A stretch of 64,000 nt of DNA from Paenalcaligenes hominis_A (GCF_041359055.1 NZ_JBGJKZ010000003.1:496001-560000), one strand, 5' to 3'; shown: positions 35,054 through 44,809, counted from the first letter of the stretch. The notes: generated by a model not told the origin, from the letters alone. Numbers and translations are program-made.

Positions 35054-36181
35054 ATGAAAGTTTTAACGGTGTTTGGCACCCGCCCCGAGGCCATTAAAAT
35101 GGCTCCCCTCGCTTTACAATTAGCTGATGACACACGCTTTGAGGCAAAGGTTTGTGTTACTGCTCAGCACCGCGAAATGCTAGATCAGGTTTTACAGCTG
35201 TTTAATCTACAGCCTGATTATGACCTAAATATCATGAAACCCGGTCAGGACCTTAGTGATATCACCACAGGTATTTTGCAAGGTTTAAAAACAGTTTTGG
35301 CCGAGTTCAAGCCAGATATGGTTTTGGTGCATGGTGATACGGCGACTACCTTTGCGACGGCATTGGCGGCCTATTATCAGCAAATTCCAGTGGGTCATAT
35401 TGAGGCTGGGTTACGCACAGGCAATATGTATTCGCCGTGGCCCGAAGAGGGCAACCGCTGTTTAACAGGTGCTATCACCACGTTGCACTTTGCGCCCACC
35501 TCTGCATCGCGCCAAAACCTTTTGGCGGAAGGCGTAAAAGACAACACCATTGTGGTCACGGGCAACACCGTCATTGATGCCTTGCTGCAGGTAAAAGAAA
35601 AAATAGAAAATGACACGGACTTGGTGGCGGAGTTAGCACAGCGCTTCGACTTTTTAGATAGCACTAAAAAGCTGATTTTGGTCACGGGCCACCGCCGTGA
35701 AAGCTTTGGGGGCGGTTTCGAGCGCATTTGTCAGGCCCTGGTTCAGACAGCCGAGCAGCACCCTGAAGTGCAAATTGTGTACCCGGTGCACCTGAACCCC
35801 AATGTCCAAGAGCCAGTCAATCGGCTTTTACGACAAAGTCCTAGTATTCATTTAATTGAGCCACAGGACTACTTGCCCTTTGTGTATTTGATGAACAAGG
35901 CTCACATTATTTTAACAGACTCGGGTGGTATCCAAGAGGAAGCCCCCTCGTTAGGCAAACCTGTCTTGGTGATGCGCGACACCACCGAGCGCCCAGAGGC
36001 AGTGGAAGCGGGGACTGTTAAATTAGTAGGAACCCATATAGACCAAATAACACAAGAATTAACGCGATTGTTAACGGACAGCACCGCTTACGAGCGCATG
36101 AGTCAAGCCCATAACCCGTATGGGGATGGCTTGGCATGTCAGCGTATTCGTGATTTTTTAATCGATAATTCTATTTTGTAA
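35054..36181 (+). CDS. wecB: UDP-N-acetylglucosamine 2-epimerase (non-hydrolysing)
   Basis: This 375-residue protein matches WecB/MnaA throughout: MKVLTVFGTRPEAIKMAPL at the start, VTAQHREMLDQVLQLF, VLVHGDTATTFATALAAYY, GHIEAGLRTGNMYSPWPEE, LVTGHRRESFGGGF and TDSGGIQEEAPSLGKPVLVMR. It interconverts UDP-GlcNAc and UDP-ManNAc in the cytoplasm. With wecC 11 bp downstream it provides UDP-ManNAcA, an acidic building block of several capsules and of enterobacterial common antigen. No ECA polymerase or flippase is nearby, so capsule use is more likely. Confidence 0.96.
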   Translation: MKVLTVFGTRPEAIKMAPLALQLADDTRFEAKVCVTAQHREMLDQVLQLFNLQPDYDLNIMKPGQDLSDITTGILQGLKTVLAEFKPDMVLVHGDTATTFATALAAYYQQIPVGHIEAGLRTGNMYSPWPEEGNRCLTGAITTLHFAPTSASRQNLLAEGVKDNTIVVTGNTVIDALLQVKEKIENDTDLVAELAQRFDFLDSTKKLILVTGHRRESFGGGFERICQALVQTAEQHPEVQIVYPVHLNPNVQEPVNRLLRQSPSIHLIEPQDYLPFVYLMNKAHIILTDSGGIQEEAPSLGKPVLVMRDTTERPEAVEAGTVKLVGTHIDQITQELTRLLTDSTAYERMSQAHNPYGDGLACQRIRDFLIDNSIL

Positions 36182-36192
36182 GAGTAAAAGTT

Positions 36193-37521
36193 ATGAGTTT
36201 TGAAACCATTTCCGTTATTGGGTTAGGCTATATTGGCTTGCCTACCGCCGCCGTGTTTGCGTCACGCATGAAAAAAATTATTGGGGTTGACGTCAGCCAA
36301 CACGCTGTAGACACTATTAATCAGGGCAAAATCCACATCGTTGAGCCTCACCTAGAGGAATTGGTGCAGGCAGCTGTTACGGATGGCTATTTAAAAGCAG
36401 TTACGCAGCCAGAGCCTGCCGATGCGTTTTTAATGGCAGTGCCTAGCCCCTTTATTTATAACGAAACCGATCAAAGCCATACTGCCGATTTAAAGTATAT
36501 TGAAGCCGCCAGTAAAGCCTTAGCAGCGGTACTGCAACCGGGCAATTTGGTTGTGCTCGAGTCCACGGTACCAGTTGGTGCGACAGAAAAAATGGCGCAA
36601 TGGCTAGCCGAAGCCCGTCCAGATTTAACCTTTCCCCAAACGCATGGTGAAGACTCTGATATTCGTATTGCGCATTGCCCAGAGCGCGTGTTGCCCGGCC
36701 AAGTCGTACGCGAGCTAGTAGAAAATGATCGCGTGATTGGCGGTATGACAGCCAAATGTGCACAGCTAGCCTGCGAACTCTACAAAGTCGTGGTAGAGGG
36801 TGAGTGCATTAGCACCACCGCGCGCACAGCAGAGCTAGCCAAACTAACAGAAAATAGCTTCAGAGATGTCAATATCGCGTTTGCGAATGAGTTATCTTTG
36901 ATATGCCACGAGCTAGACATTAACGTGTGGGAATTAATTTCCTTAGCAAACCGTCACCCACGTGTTGACATTCTTCAGCCGGGCGCTGGCGTCGGGGGGC
37001 ATTGTATTGCAGTAGACCCATGGTTTATTGTGGATGCCTGCCCCGAGCATGCCAAACTAATCCGTACTGCACGTCAAGTGAATGACAGCAAACCGCAGTG
37101 GTTATTAGGTCGGGTAAAAGAAGAACTAGAAAAAGCCCACACCCAACACCCTGAAAAAGCCCGCAAAGATATTAAAGTGGCGTGTTTAGGCATTGCGTTT
37201 AAACCAGATATTGATGATTTACGTGAAAGCCCAGCCTTACATATCGTAGAGCAAATTGCTCAGTTAGGGTGTGAGGTTCATGTGGTCGAACCAAATATTG
37301 AGCAGTTGCCAACTAGCTTAAGTGCAGCGTCTATTCACTTAAGTACCACAGAGACAGCCGTGGCAAATGCCGATGTGGTTTGCGTGCTAGTCAAACACAG
37401 TGTATTTATGACGCAGCTAAACTTGCAAGCGTTAAAAACCTCTGCGGTAATTGATGCGGTAGGGCTATTAGAAGCATTACCCTCAGGGGCAAAGAGCGAT
37501 AGCTTAGAGCTAGTGGCCTAA
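36193..37521 (+). CDS. wecC: UDP-N-acetyl-D-mannosamine dehydrogenase
   Basis: This 442-residue protein closely follows E. coli WecC: MSFETISVIGLGYIGLPTAA at the start, STVPVGATEKMAQWLAEARP, IAHCPERVLPGQV, KLTENSFRDVNIAFANELSL, and the catalytic Cys in PGAGVGGHCIAVDPWFIVD. It oxidises UDP-ManNAc to UDP-ManNAcA with NAD+. The central and C-terminal domains (LACLGIAFKPDIDDLRES type) are complete. Together with ugd it means the polymer probably has at least one uronic acid. Confidence 0.96.
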   Translation: MSFETISVIGLGYIGLPTAAVFASRMKKIIGVDVSQHAVDTINQGKIHIVEPHLEELVQAAVTDGYLKAVTQPEPADAFLMAVPSPFIYNETDQSHTADLKYIEAASKALAAVLQPGNLVVLESTVPVGATEKMAQWLAEARPDLTFPQTHGEDSDIRIAHCPERVLPGQVVRELVENDRVIGGMTAKCAQLACELYKVVVEGECISTTARTAELAKLTENSFRDVNIAFANELSLICHELDINVWELISLANRHPRVDILQPGAGVGGHCIAVDPWFIVDACPEHAKLIRTARQVNDSKPQWLLGRVKEELEKAHTQHPEKARKDIKVACLGIAFKPDIDDLRESPALHIVEQIAQLGCEVHVVEPNIEQLPTSLSAASIHLSTTETAVANADVVCVLVKHSVFMTQLNLQALKTSAVIDAVGLLEALPSGAKSDSLELVA

Positions 37522-37553
37522 GTGAATTTTGTGGTGTTTTAAGTAGGCGTTGT

Positions 37554-40500
37554 ATGGATTCTCTTCTTTTACACGCGCAAGACCTTGCAAAGCAGTCTTG
37601 CGCGCCTTTTTTATCTATTCCTAAACGTATTGCCTATGTGGTTAGCCATGGGCAAAGCTATGCCAGCAATGGCTATGCAGTACGCACTCAAGGCATTGCG
37701 CAGGCGTTAAATGAACACGGTTTCGAGACCTTGTGTTTTGTACGCCCAGGTAGGCCGTGGAGCGTAGACAAGACACGTTCCATTCAGATAGCGGCAGAGG
37801 TAAAAGTAAAAGGAGTGCGTTATATCCATACGCGCCAAACTGCGGACAGCCGTGACGAGATAGCTGAACTAGAGAACGACGTTCAACGCTATATAGAGCT
37901 GTTCAAGGTGTACAGACCCGAAGTGGTGATTGCCGCTTCAAATTACAAAGTGGGTTTACCCGCGTGGGTAGCAGCACAACGTTTAGGCTTGCCTTTTTAT
38001 AATGAGGTGCGCGGATTTTGGGAGTTATCTAAAGATGCGCGAGAGCCTGGTTACGCGAACACAGCGGCATTTAAAAAAGAACAAGAGCGAGATACCTTTG
38101 TAGCGCAGCAGGCAGTACACGTCTTTACTTTAAACCAACCCATGAAAGATGAGTTGGTGCGCAGAGGCGTAGAGACAAACAAAATACAGCTAGTGCCCAA
38201 CGGTGTGAGTGAACTACCCGAAATAAAACCAGCAGACCCTGAGTTGCAACGAAAACTTGGCATTAATGCTGGGGATAAAGTGATTGGCTATGTGGGTAGC
38301 CTCAGCGCCTATGAAGGTCTGGATCTACTGCTTGATGCCTGCACCGAACTGGTGCAAAACGGCGAAAAACTCAAGCTGCTACTGGTGGGGGATAGCCAGC
38401 CCCTGACATTGAAAAACGCGAGCGGTGCTTCAGCGGACAGCATAGCCAATATCGGCTTGAAGGAACCTCCACCTTGGTTGATTCAGGTCGGGCGGGTACC
38501 GCATGCCCAGGTTGCGGACTATTATGCACTGTTGGATACGGTAGTCATCCCTCGCAAAAAGCTGCTGGTTTGTGAGTTAGTGCCCCCCATGAAGGCCGCT
38601 GAGGCCTTGGCTTATAGGAAGCGGTTAGTGACCTCGGATGTGGCGCCACTGGCCGAGTATGCAGACAAGTACGACAGCGTGGTGAGCTTTGAAACCGGTA
38701 GCGTCAAAAGCCTGGCTACGACACTTCAGAGCTTATCGACGCTATCGATAGCTAAGCCGAGTACCGATCTGCTGTTCTCCGCGCATAGCGAGCTGATAGT
38801 GAAGACACTGAAAAAGGAGGCGAATCAAAAGAGTGCGGTGAACGAACCCCAAGCTGATATTATTAAAAAAATTAATGAGAGTGAGATAAGAAAAGAGAAA
38901 ATCAATGGGATGACCACATATACGTTCCCTGTGGCAGGGCAGCGTTTGGTTGTTGAGTTCGAGGTGGTGTCTGAGTTGTCTTATGCCCACAATCAGGTTA
39001 TCGCGGGTATAGAGTTTAAAGACTCTGAGGGCGGTCTGGTAGAGTCAGAAAGCCACCGTTTATTCAACTATAGTCGTTCAGCTCAATACGGAAGGTATAA
39101 GTATCTCTCTGCAAATTCGGGCGGTTCAAAGTATACGCTGACGCTTGAGGTGCCTGAGGCGGCCTCGCAATGTGTAGTGCGACTGGGGTTCCGGCGTGGA
39201 GCAAAGGTTTCAATGGCTGGTGAGTCTTTATTTAGCTTCTACACAGGGAGCCTAGAAAATGAGATTAAGAAGGTGCTCATAACTCCGACAGAGTGCGACT
39301 CTCCTGAGGAAGTTGGTCAGTTTTTAAAGAGATTAGGATTCAACGTTTCATATGTGACTGCAGTGATTAAGGTTATAGAAACGCTGCCCATGACTAAAAA
39401 GTTGGTTGCTGATGCTTTTTGGTATCTTTGGTACCTCACGAATGACCCAGTCTTGTTTGAAATGGCTCGGCAGCACTTGGTGTTTCAAGGTCGAATGTAT
39501 GAAACCAAGCAGCTTTTGAATGAATGGGACGTAAGTACCAATCTGAAGAATGGGAAAAACTCAGCTCGGAGAGTTGAGGATGAGCTAAGCCTGTTAGAGA
39601 ATGGCATGCCTATGCCGCAGAAGCGATCAGCTCCGATCTATGCACCTACTGGCAATGTCCTTTATTTACTCCATAACCGACTGCCCTATAATTCAGGTGG
39701 CTATGCAACACGTACACATGGTCTTTTAACAGGGATTGTGAAGAACAGCAATTTCAAAATGCACGGGGTATCCCGGCCTGGATATCCATCCGACCATGCG
39801 AAGCACATCAGCAAACCTTTGCCAAAGAACATTCCAAAAGTCGATGTGGTTGATGGAATTGAGTATTTCGCTCTAGACCAAAATATTCGTCGCTCCAGCT
39901 TAACCATGACAGAGTATGTTGAGGCTTATGCAAAAGAAGTTGAAGCCTTAGCGATAGAAAAGAACGCAAGTATCATACACGCTGCAGCGAACTTTCCAAA
40001 TGGGCTAGCCGCAAGTCTGGCTGCGCGCCGGCTCGGAATTAAGTCTGTTTATGAAGTGCGCGGACTTTGGGAAATTACAAGGCTGTCACGTCAAGAGGGC
40101 TGGGATGAAACAGACCAGTTCCGCTTTATGGCTAAAATGGAAGCTGAAGCTTGCAATGCCGCCGATGCCGTCATTACCATTACAGAAGCACTGAAAGACT
40201 TGATGATATCCCGCGGCGTAGATGCCTCTAAAATTACGGTCGCCCCGAACTGCGTGCATACAGACTTATTCTCTCCACTCGAAAAAGACCAAAAGCTGGC
40301 GAATGAGCTAGGTATAAGTGATAAAGATACTGTTATCGGTTATATCGGTTCAATCGTCAATTACGAAGGCCTAGATGATCTAATGGAGGCACTGGCCCTA
40401 CTTATTCAAGATGGTATTACCAACTTTAAATTTTTGCTAGTTGGTGACGGAGCCGTGCTTGATGAGCTTAAGCAACAAGTGATCAATTTAGATTTACAAA

Positions 40501-40886
40501 GTCATGTAATTATTACTGGCCGTATTCCTCATGAGATGGTCCAACGTTACTATTCATTAGTTGATATAACACCTTTTCCAAGGAAGCCTTATTTGGTGTG
40601 TGAGACAGTGTCCCCTTTGAAACCTTTTGAGGCTATGGCGTCACAAAAAGCAGTAATAGTTTCAAGCTGCGCAGCACTCACAGAGATTATTCAAAATGAG
40701 GTTACAGGTTTAGTTTTTACTAAAGGAAGCATTATTTCTTTAAAAGAGAGCATATTAGAATTAATAAAAAATAAAGATAAAAGAAATGAAATTGCTAAAT
40801 ATGGAAGGTTGTGGGTGAAAAGTAATAGAGATTGGAAGCATTCTTCTAAGCTGGTTTATAATATTTATAAAAATCTTTTCAATTAA
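37554..40886 (+). CDS. Two-domain GT4 glycosyltransferase with central beta-rich domain
   Basis: This 1110-residue protein has two GT4 domains of the same ancestry. The first (about 22-430) has SYASNGYAVRTQGIAQAL, NEVRGFWELSKD, GYVGSLSAYEGLDLLL and a late PPMKAAEALAYRK. The second (about 705-1105) has YNSGGYATRTHGLLTGI, YEVRGLWEITRL, GYIGSIVNYEGLDDLM and SPLKPFEAMASQK. Between them lies a beta-rich stretch (about 460-590) resembling a carbohydrate-binding or sandwich domain, then a helical linker. Both catalytic domains keep E-x7-E-like ends, so the enzyme may add two sugars in turn. The C-terminal end becomes AT-rich. Confidence 0.85.
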   Translation: MDSLLLHAQDLAKQSCAPFLSIPKRIAYVVSHGQSYASNGYAVRTQGIAQALNEHGFETLCFVRPGRPWSVDKTRSIQIAAEVKVKGVRYIHTRQTADSRDEIAELENDVQRYIELFKVYRPEVVIAASNYKVGLPAWVAAQRLGLPFYNEVRGFWELSKDAREPGYANTAAFKKEQERDTFVAQQAVHVFTLNQPMKDELVRRGVETNKIQLVPNGVSELPEIKPADPELQRKLGINAGDKVIGYVGSLSAYEGLDLLLDACTELVQNGEKLKLLLVGDSQPLTLKNASGASADSIANIGLKEPPPWLIQVGRVPHAQVADYYALLDTVVIPRKKLLVCELVPPMKAAEALAYRKRLVTSDVAPLAEYADKYDSVVSFETGSVKSLATTLQSLSTLSIAKPSTDLLFSAHSELIVKTLKKEANQKSAVNEPQADIIKKINESEIRKEKINGMTTYTFPVAGQRLVVEFEVVSELSYAHNQVIAGIEFKDSEGGLVESESHRLFNYSRSAQYGRYKYLSANSGGSKYTLTLEVPEAASQCVVRLGFRRGAKVSMAGESLFSFYTGSLENEIKKVLITPTECDSPEEVGQFLKRLGFNVSYVTAVIKVIETLPMTKKLVADAFWYLWYLTNDPVLFEMARQHLVFQGRMYETKQLLNEWDVSTNLKNGKNSARRVEDELSLLENGMPMPQKRSAPIYAPTGNVLYLLHNRLPYNSGGYATRTHGLLTGIVKNSNFKMHGVSRPGYPSDHAKHISKPLPKNIPKVDVVDGIEYFALDQNIRRSSLTMTEYVEAYAKEVEALAIEKNASIIHAAANFPNGLAASLAARRLGIKSVYEVRGLWEITRLSRQEGWDETDQFRFMAKMEAEACNAADAVITITEALKDLMISRGVDASKITVAPNCVHTDLFSPLEKDQKLANELGISDKDTVIGYIGSIVNYEGLDDLMEALALLIQDGITNFKFLLVGDGAVLDELKQQVINLDLQSHVIITGRIPHEMVQRYYSLVDITPFPRKPYLVCETVSPLKPFEAMASQKAVIVSSCAALTEIIQNEVTGLVFTKGSIISLKESILELIKNKDKRNEIAKYGRLWVKSNRDWKHSSKLVYNIYKNLFN

Positions 40887-40907
40887 AATAGTTTTTTGAG
40901 GTGAGTT

Positions 40908-41738
40908 TTGAATAAGAAAATATATATAATAGTGAGATATAGTGTGGTCTCTAAAAGTATCCAGGGCGGATGGAGAGCGGGCAGTAAAGTAAATTATATT
41001 GATTATAAAAATTTAATATTAAATGAAGCTAGACTTAATGCACGCTTTAATTTGTTTGTAAATATAACTATAAAAAGTATTTTAAGTCAAAAAAACTTTG
41101 ATTATAAAAATTTAAAGTTGGTTGTGTTAACTTCGAAAGATTTACCCGTCAGCCATAAGGAAAAGCTAAAAGAGTTAGAAAATAAATATGATTGGCTTTT
41201 TGTAAGCTACTTAGGAGATGATTGTAATATTAAAGATTATAGTAGTTTTGTTAAAGAAGACTTAATGTCTTTAGAAAAAGATTCTTTGTATGTAACTCTT
41301 AGACTAGACGATGACGATGCATTATCTGATGATTTTTTATATCGCGTGATGTCATATATGGAAGAAAGTAATAAAGGGTTTGCCTTATCATTTAATGAGG
41401 GGTTTTCTGCTAAATATGATACTAATGAAAATGATTTTATTGAGTTTTATCCTCTACGTGTAATGAACTTAGCAATAGGGTTAGGGTTCATTAATTACTA
41501 TAATTACGAAGAAAAAAAATTTTTCAAAAATCATGTTTCAATTTATGACTTGGGTAATCATTCCTTTATAGATAGAAAAGTTCCAGTTATTGTTGATGGA
41601 AGACGACCAGCTTATATAAGAACTATCTATGAGGGACAGGATACACTTCAACAGTCACTATTGAAGCAGGTTAAGGATAAGAAAGCTTTAGATAAAAAAG
41701 ATGTTCAGCCATATTTCTCCTTTCTTAATAAAAAATAA
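40908..41738 (+). CDS. Putative rhamnosyltransferase-like glycosyltransferase, AT-rich
   Basis: This 276-residue protein resembles the putative rhamnosyltransferase family: an N-terminal YIIVRYSVVSKSIQGGWR, then NITIKSILSQKNFDYKNL and LYVTLRLDDDDALSDDFL, which looks like a GT2 metal-binding acidic motif. Codon and base use is much more AT-rich than in the genes before it. This suggests import from a different genome, as is common for the variable end of capsule loci. The start is a TTG preceded by GAGGTGAG. Confidence 0.68.
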   Translation: MNKKIYIIVRYSVVSKSIQGGWRAGSKVNYIDYKNLILNEARLNARFNLFVNITIKSILSQKNFDYKNLKLVVLTSKDLPVSHKEKLKELENKYDWLFVSYLGDDCNIKDYSSFVKEDLMSLEKDSLYVTLRLDDDDALSDDFLYRVMSYMEESNKGFALSFNEGFSAKYDTNENDFIEFYPLRVMNLAIGLGFINYYNYEEKKFFKNHVSIYDLGNHSFIDRKVPVIVDGRRPAYIRTIYEGQDTLQQSLLKQVKDKKALDKKDVQPYFSFLNKK

Positions 41739-41740
41739 TT

Positions 41741-42574
41741 ATGAATTTTTTTCCATCTATTTCAAATTTTTTTGAAAAAAAAAGTGAATCAGGAAAAGCT
41801 GGAGTTTTTCATGAAAATATACTTTTTCCTATCGATTATAAGTTTACAAAATTTTCAGATAAACTAGTGGTTTTTTATCCAGGAGCATTTGATAAAAAAA
41901 AATTGATGCCATCTTTCCAAAGATCTTCTTATTTTAAATTTCTTCCATATAATTGCTTATCTTTATTTGATCCGACTCTTTTTTTGAGTGATGACGAAAA
42001 TTTTAGTATAGGCTGGTTTCAAGGTAACACTGAAAATTTTTATGCCAATACTTGCTCTGATCTGATAAGAAATTTAACTAATCTCATGGGCATTAATTCC
42101 GAAAATGTTTTACTTTTCGCAACATCTGCTGGGGGTATCCCAGCAATTAAAACAGCAGATAAAATTCAAGGCTGTAATGTTTTCTTGGGAAATATTCAAA
42201 CTAATGTTTTTGGTTATTTTGAAAAGCATGTACAAAAAATGATGGGGATTTGCTATGAAGGTGAAAGCTTACAGAGCATTAAAAATAAGTACTATGAAAG
42301 GCTAAGTATTGAAAACAGTTTAATTAACTCAAAAGTTTTTTATGCTCAGAATATAAGTGATAAATTTCATTATGATCGGTTCTTCAGTCCATATATAAAA
42401 AATTGTAAAATAATAAGAGGTGGAGAACTGCAGGCGGTTGTTTATGATGATGCTAAGTCTGGACATAGCCCTTTGCATAGAGATTATGAAATTGAAATAA
42501 TTGAGAGTATATTTAATGGCAAAGGGTTTTTTAGTGTATATGAGGGATTTTTAAAAAATACTTATTCATTTTAA
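41741..42574 (+). CDS. Unknown protein with alpha/beta-hydrolase-like nucleophile motif, AT-rich
   Basis: This 277-residue protein matches no family I can name. LVVFYPGAFD, then LLFATSAGGIPAIKTA (about residues 125-140), then HSPLHRDY near the C terminus resemble the strand, nucleophile elbow and late His of alpha/beta hydrolases. The elbow is TSAGG rather than the strict GxSxG. It may be an esterase or acyl-modifying enzyme for the polysaccharide. It is strongly AT-rich like its left neighbour, only 2 bp away, so both probably arrived together. The decayed insertion element starts about 100 bp downstream. Confidence 0.6.
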   Translation: MNFFPSISNFFEKKSESGKAGVFHENILFPIDYKFTKFSDKLVVFYPGAFDKKKLMPSFQRSSYFKFLPYNCLSLFDPTLFLSDDENFSIGWFQGNTENFYANTCSDLIRNLTNLMGINSENVLLFATSAGGIPAIKTADKIQGCNVFLGNIQTNVFGYFEKHVQKMMGICYEGESLQSIKNKYYERLSIENSLINSKVFYAQNISDKFHYDRFFSPYIKNCKIIRGGELQAVVYDDAKSGHSPLHRDYEIEIIESIFNGKGFFSVYEGFLKNTYSF

Positions 42575-42728
42575 CAATGTTTTTTCGAAGGGTCTTAATT
42601 ATAAATGGTTTTATTAAGACACTATAAAATAATTTATTTCAATTTAAAGAGTTAGAGAACTATGCGTATTGGTAATCTCCCACTAAACTGTAGTGCTTTA
42701 AAGTGGAGTTTTTTGAAAAAGAAACTCA

Positions 42729-42940
42729 ATGAAAAATCCCGTTACACCGACAGCCAAATCAGGACTATTTTGAAGCAACCTTAAGCCAGTACGCCGATTC
42801 TAAAGCTGTGCCTTGAGCACGGCGTGAGCCGTGCCACGTTTTATAAATGCGAGCAAAATACGGCGGCATGGACGCGTTCATAATGGCTAGTTTCAAAGAG
42901 CTGGAGCTGGAAAATCAACTTCTCAAGAAAACGAAGTTAT
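42729..42940 (+). pseudogene. IS3-family transposase orfA, broken
   Basis: The ATG at 42729 should lead into MKKSRYTD, but one G is missing from the A-run compared with the copy at 63232. Translation therefore shifts and stops after 14 codons. Later pieces, including GVSRATFYK-like and YGGMD-like stretches and a leucine-zipper-like KELELENQLLKK part, can still be read in other frames. Confidence 0.75.
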
Positions 42941-43046
42941 AGCAGACTGGTTAATTCGATTAACCACAGCCCAGCGCAACTGGGGCATCGGCTTATGCTT
43001 CGCCTATCTACGTAGTATTAAAGGATTTACCTGGAATTACAAATAG

Positions 43047-43624
43047 ATGTATCGAATGTATCGGCAACTTGAACTCAATCTGCGCATCAAACCGAAAAAG
43101 CGTTTAGTACGTGAGCGTCCTGAGTCTTTAGGCGCGGTGACTGACATTAACCAAGTCTGGTCGATGAATTTTATGCATGATCAGCTGGCGGATGGTCAAA
43201 TTATCCGGTTATTGAACGTCGTGGATGACTTTAATTGTGAGGGCTTAGCTATCGAGGTGGACTTCTCTTTATCTGCCGAACGAGTGGCACGAGTTCTGCA
43301 TCAAATCATTGAATGGTGCGGAAAACCCAACAACTTACGTTGTGAAACGAAGTTCGGAGTCGCCACAGCGGCCCAGAATATATCGGTAGAACGCTACTTG
43401 AATGAGCAACGCAATGCCAGATCACTTTAATCCACACCCAACCAAGAAAGCCGCAACAGAACGCCTACGTCCAACGCTATAATCGAACGGTTCGTTATGA
43501 TTGGCTAGCCCAGAACCTCTTCGAAAACCTAGAAGAAGTGCAGCAAGGAGCCACTGCTTGGCTCTGGAGCTATAACAGCGAACGACCCAATCTGGCGTTG
43601 GGTGGCCTCACTTCCAAACAATGA
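43047..43624 (+). pseudogene. IS3-family transposase orfB, broken
   Basis: This is an rve-integrase-domain remnant with NQVWSMNFMHDQLADGQ and LLNVVDDFNCEGLAIEVDFS, clearly of IS407-group type. The first catalytic Asp appears as Asn in SMNFMHD, and the second (RCDNGPEF in relatives) as RCETKFG. A frameshift or stop near 43430 separates the C-terminal NAYVQRYNRTVRYDWLAQ part, followed by ERPNLALGGL-like sequence. The transposase cannot be active. Confidence 0.8.
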
Positions 43625-43738
43625 TTACATCAGTATCTACTCATTCATCCTACTTTGAAACACTGCTAAAAATGCGGTTACCAAACCACCCAATTAAAAG
43701 CGATCAGTTTGAAGGTTGAGTCCTAATCGCCTCTTATC

Positions 43739-44650
43739 ATGGAGTCAATACTATCTATGGAAAAAAATAACAATGAAAATGTAGTAGAGAATATAGTTGT
43801 GAAGTTAAAAAATATTGAAAAGAACATCGCACAAACAAGCAAGGATAACCTTAACAAACTTACTCGTGATTTAATTACTGTACAAAATCGTCTATATGCA
43901 CAACTAGAAAGTTTGTCTTGGCTGCAGCGTCGTTTGATTATTAAGGGGCAATTACCACCTTTAAGAGGGTGGGCAAGTTCTCCCGATGTGTTGTTACGTT
44001 TGCATGTGCATATTATGGCTATACGGCCACAACTTATTGTTGAATTTGGGAGCGGGGCCTCAACTCTAGTGATTGCCGATGCGCTGAGTCAGATCGGTTC
44101 GGGTAAATTGATTTCTATCGAACATAGTAAGCACTATGGAGCACAAACAAATTTAACATTGCAAGCAGAAGGTTTAGAAGCTTGGGTAGATTTACGGATC
44201 GGAGACTTAGAGAAATGGGATGGTGAGCACTTGAATCCTACAGATGCTGAAAAACCGTCAAACTGGTATCCAATTTCGTTATTAGAAGATCTAGAGCACA
44301 TTGATTTATTGTGGGTAGATGGGCCGCCAGGAGCAACTTGCCTATACAGCCGTTATCCAGCTTTGCCAGCACTAGCTAATCAATTATCTGCTGATGCTGA
44401 GGTCTGGATGGACGATACAGTTCGCCAGGAAGAAAAAGATATTTGTGAGCATTGGGCTAAAGAATATGGGTTTAATTTGGAGTATTTTCCATTAGAGAAA
44501 GGTTTAGGGCGTTTGACACGCTCAGGATCTTCCCTTGTTGCTTTGCCTTCAATTCAAGAGCAGAAAGTTGCGGATTATGAAAAAGGAATTAATCCTGAGC
44601 GAGCTTTAGGATTTGACTTTTCTTTATCTGATGATGAGGGTACAGGCTGA
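43739..44650 (+). CDS. Class I SAM-dependent methyltransferase of the capsule locus
   Basis: This 303-residue protein has a helical N-terminal part (about 1-60, coiled-coil-like) and a methyltransferase fold (about 85-255). Seen are LIVEFGSGASTLVIADALS (SAM motif I), SIEHSKHYGAQT, IDLLWVDGPPGAT and VWMDDTVRQEEKDICEHW. It resembles the Methyltransf_24 group and is paralogous to the C-terminal domain of the fusion protein at 32160. It is probably the last gene of the capsule locus, now cut off by the insertion element. How it is transcribed is unclear. A later ATG at 43757 is also possible. A terminator follows. Confidence 0.8.
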   Translation: MESILSMEKNNNENVVENIVVKLKNIEKNIAQTSKDNLNKLTRDLITVQNRLYAQLESLSWLQRRLIIKGQLPPLRGWASSPDVLLRLHVHIMAIRPQLIVEFGSGASTLVIADALSQIGSGKLISIEHSKHYGAQTNLTLQAEGLEAWVDLRIGDLEKWDGEHLNPTDAEKPSNWYPISLLEDLEHIDLLWVDGPPGATCLYSRYPALPALANQLSADAEVWMDDTVRQEEKDICEHWAKEYGFNLEYFPLEKGLGRLTRSGSSLVALPSIQEQKVADYEKGINPERALGFDFSLSDDEGTG

Positions 44651-44722
44651 GGTTTATGTTTATAAATAACCTTAGCGTATAGGAAAAAGCATAACGATTT
44701 CTAGTGCTATAAATTAAAACGA

Positions 44723-44768
44723 CCCATAACCGCGCAAATTAACTTTTACGCAGTTATGGGCTTTTTTA
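44723..44768. terminator. Rho-independent terminator closing the capsule locus
   Basis: An inverted repeat CCCATAACCGCG ... CGCAGTTATGGG (44723-44760, one mismatch) is followed by CTTTTTT. It lies 70 bp after the methyltransferase and can also serve the convergent nic operon. Confidence 0.85.
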
Positions 44769-44809
44769 ATTAGAAGAGGTAGATAAAAGCAGGAGAAGCA
44801 TTTCCCCCT

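Larger units (their letters stand above)
42671..43690 (+). mobile_element. Decayed IS3-family (IS407-group-like) insertion sequence
   Basis: Left-end sequence from about 42671, starting GGTAATCTCCCACTAA, matches the outer end of the second copy (63302 downward), giving the left terminus. It contains broken orfA and orfB. The right boundary near 43690 is approximate, set where recognisable transposase ends. The copy separates the main capsule operon from the methyltransferase gene at 43739. Confidence 0.75.
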
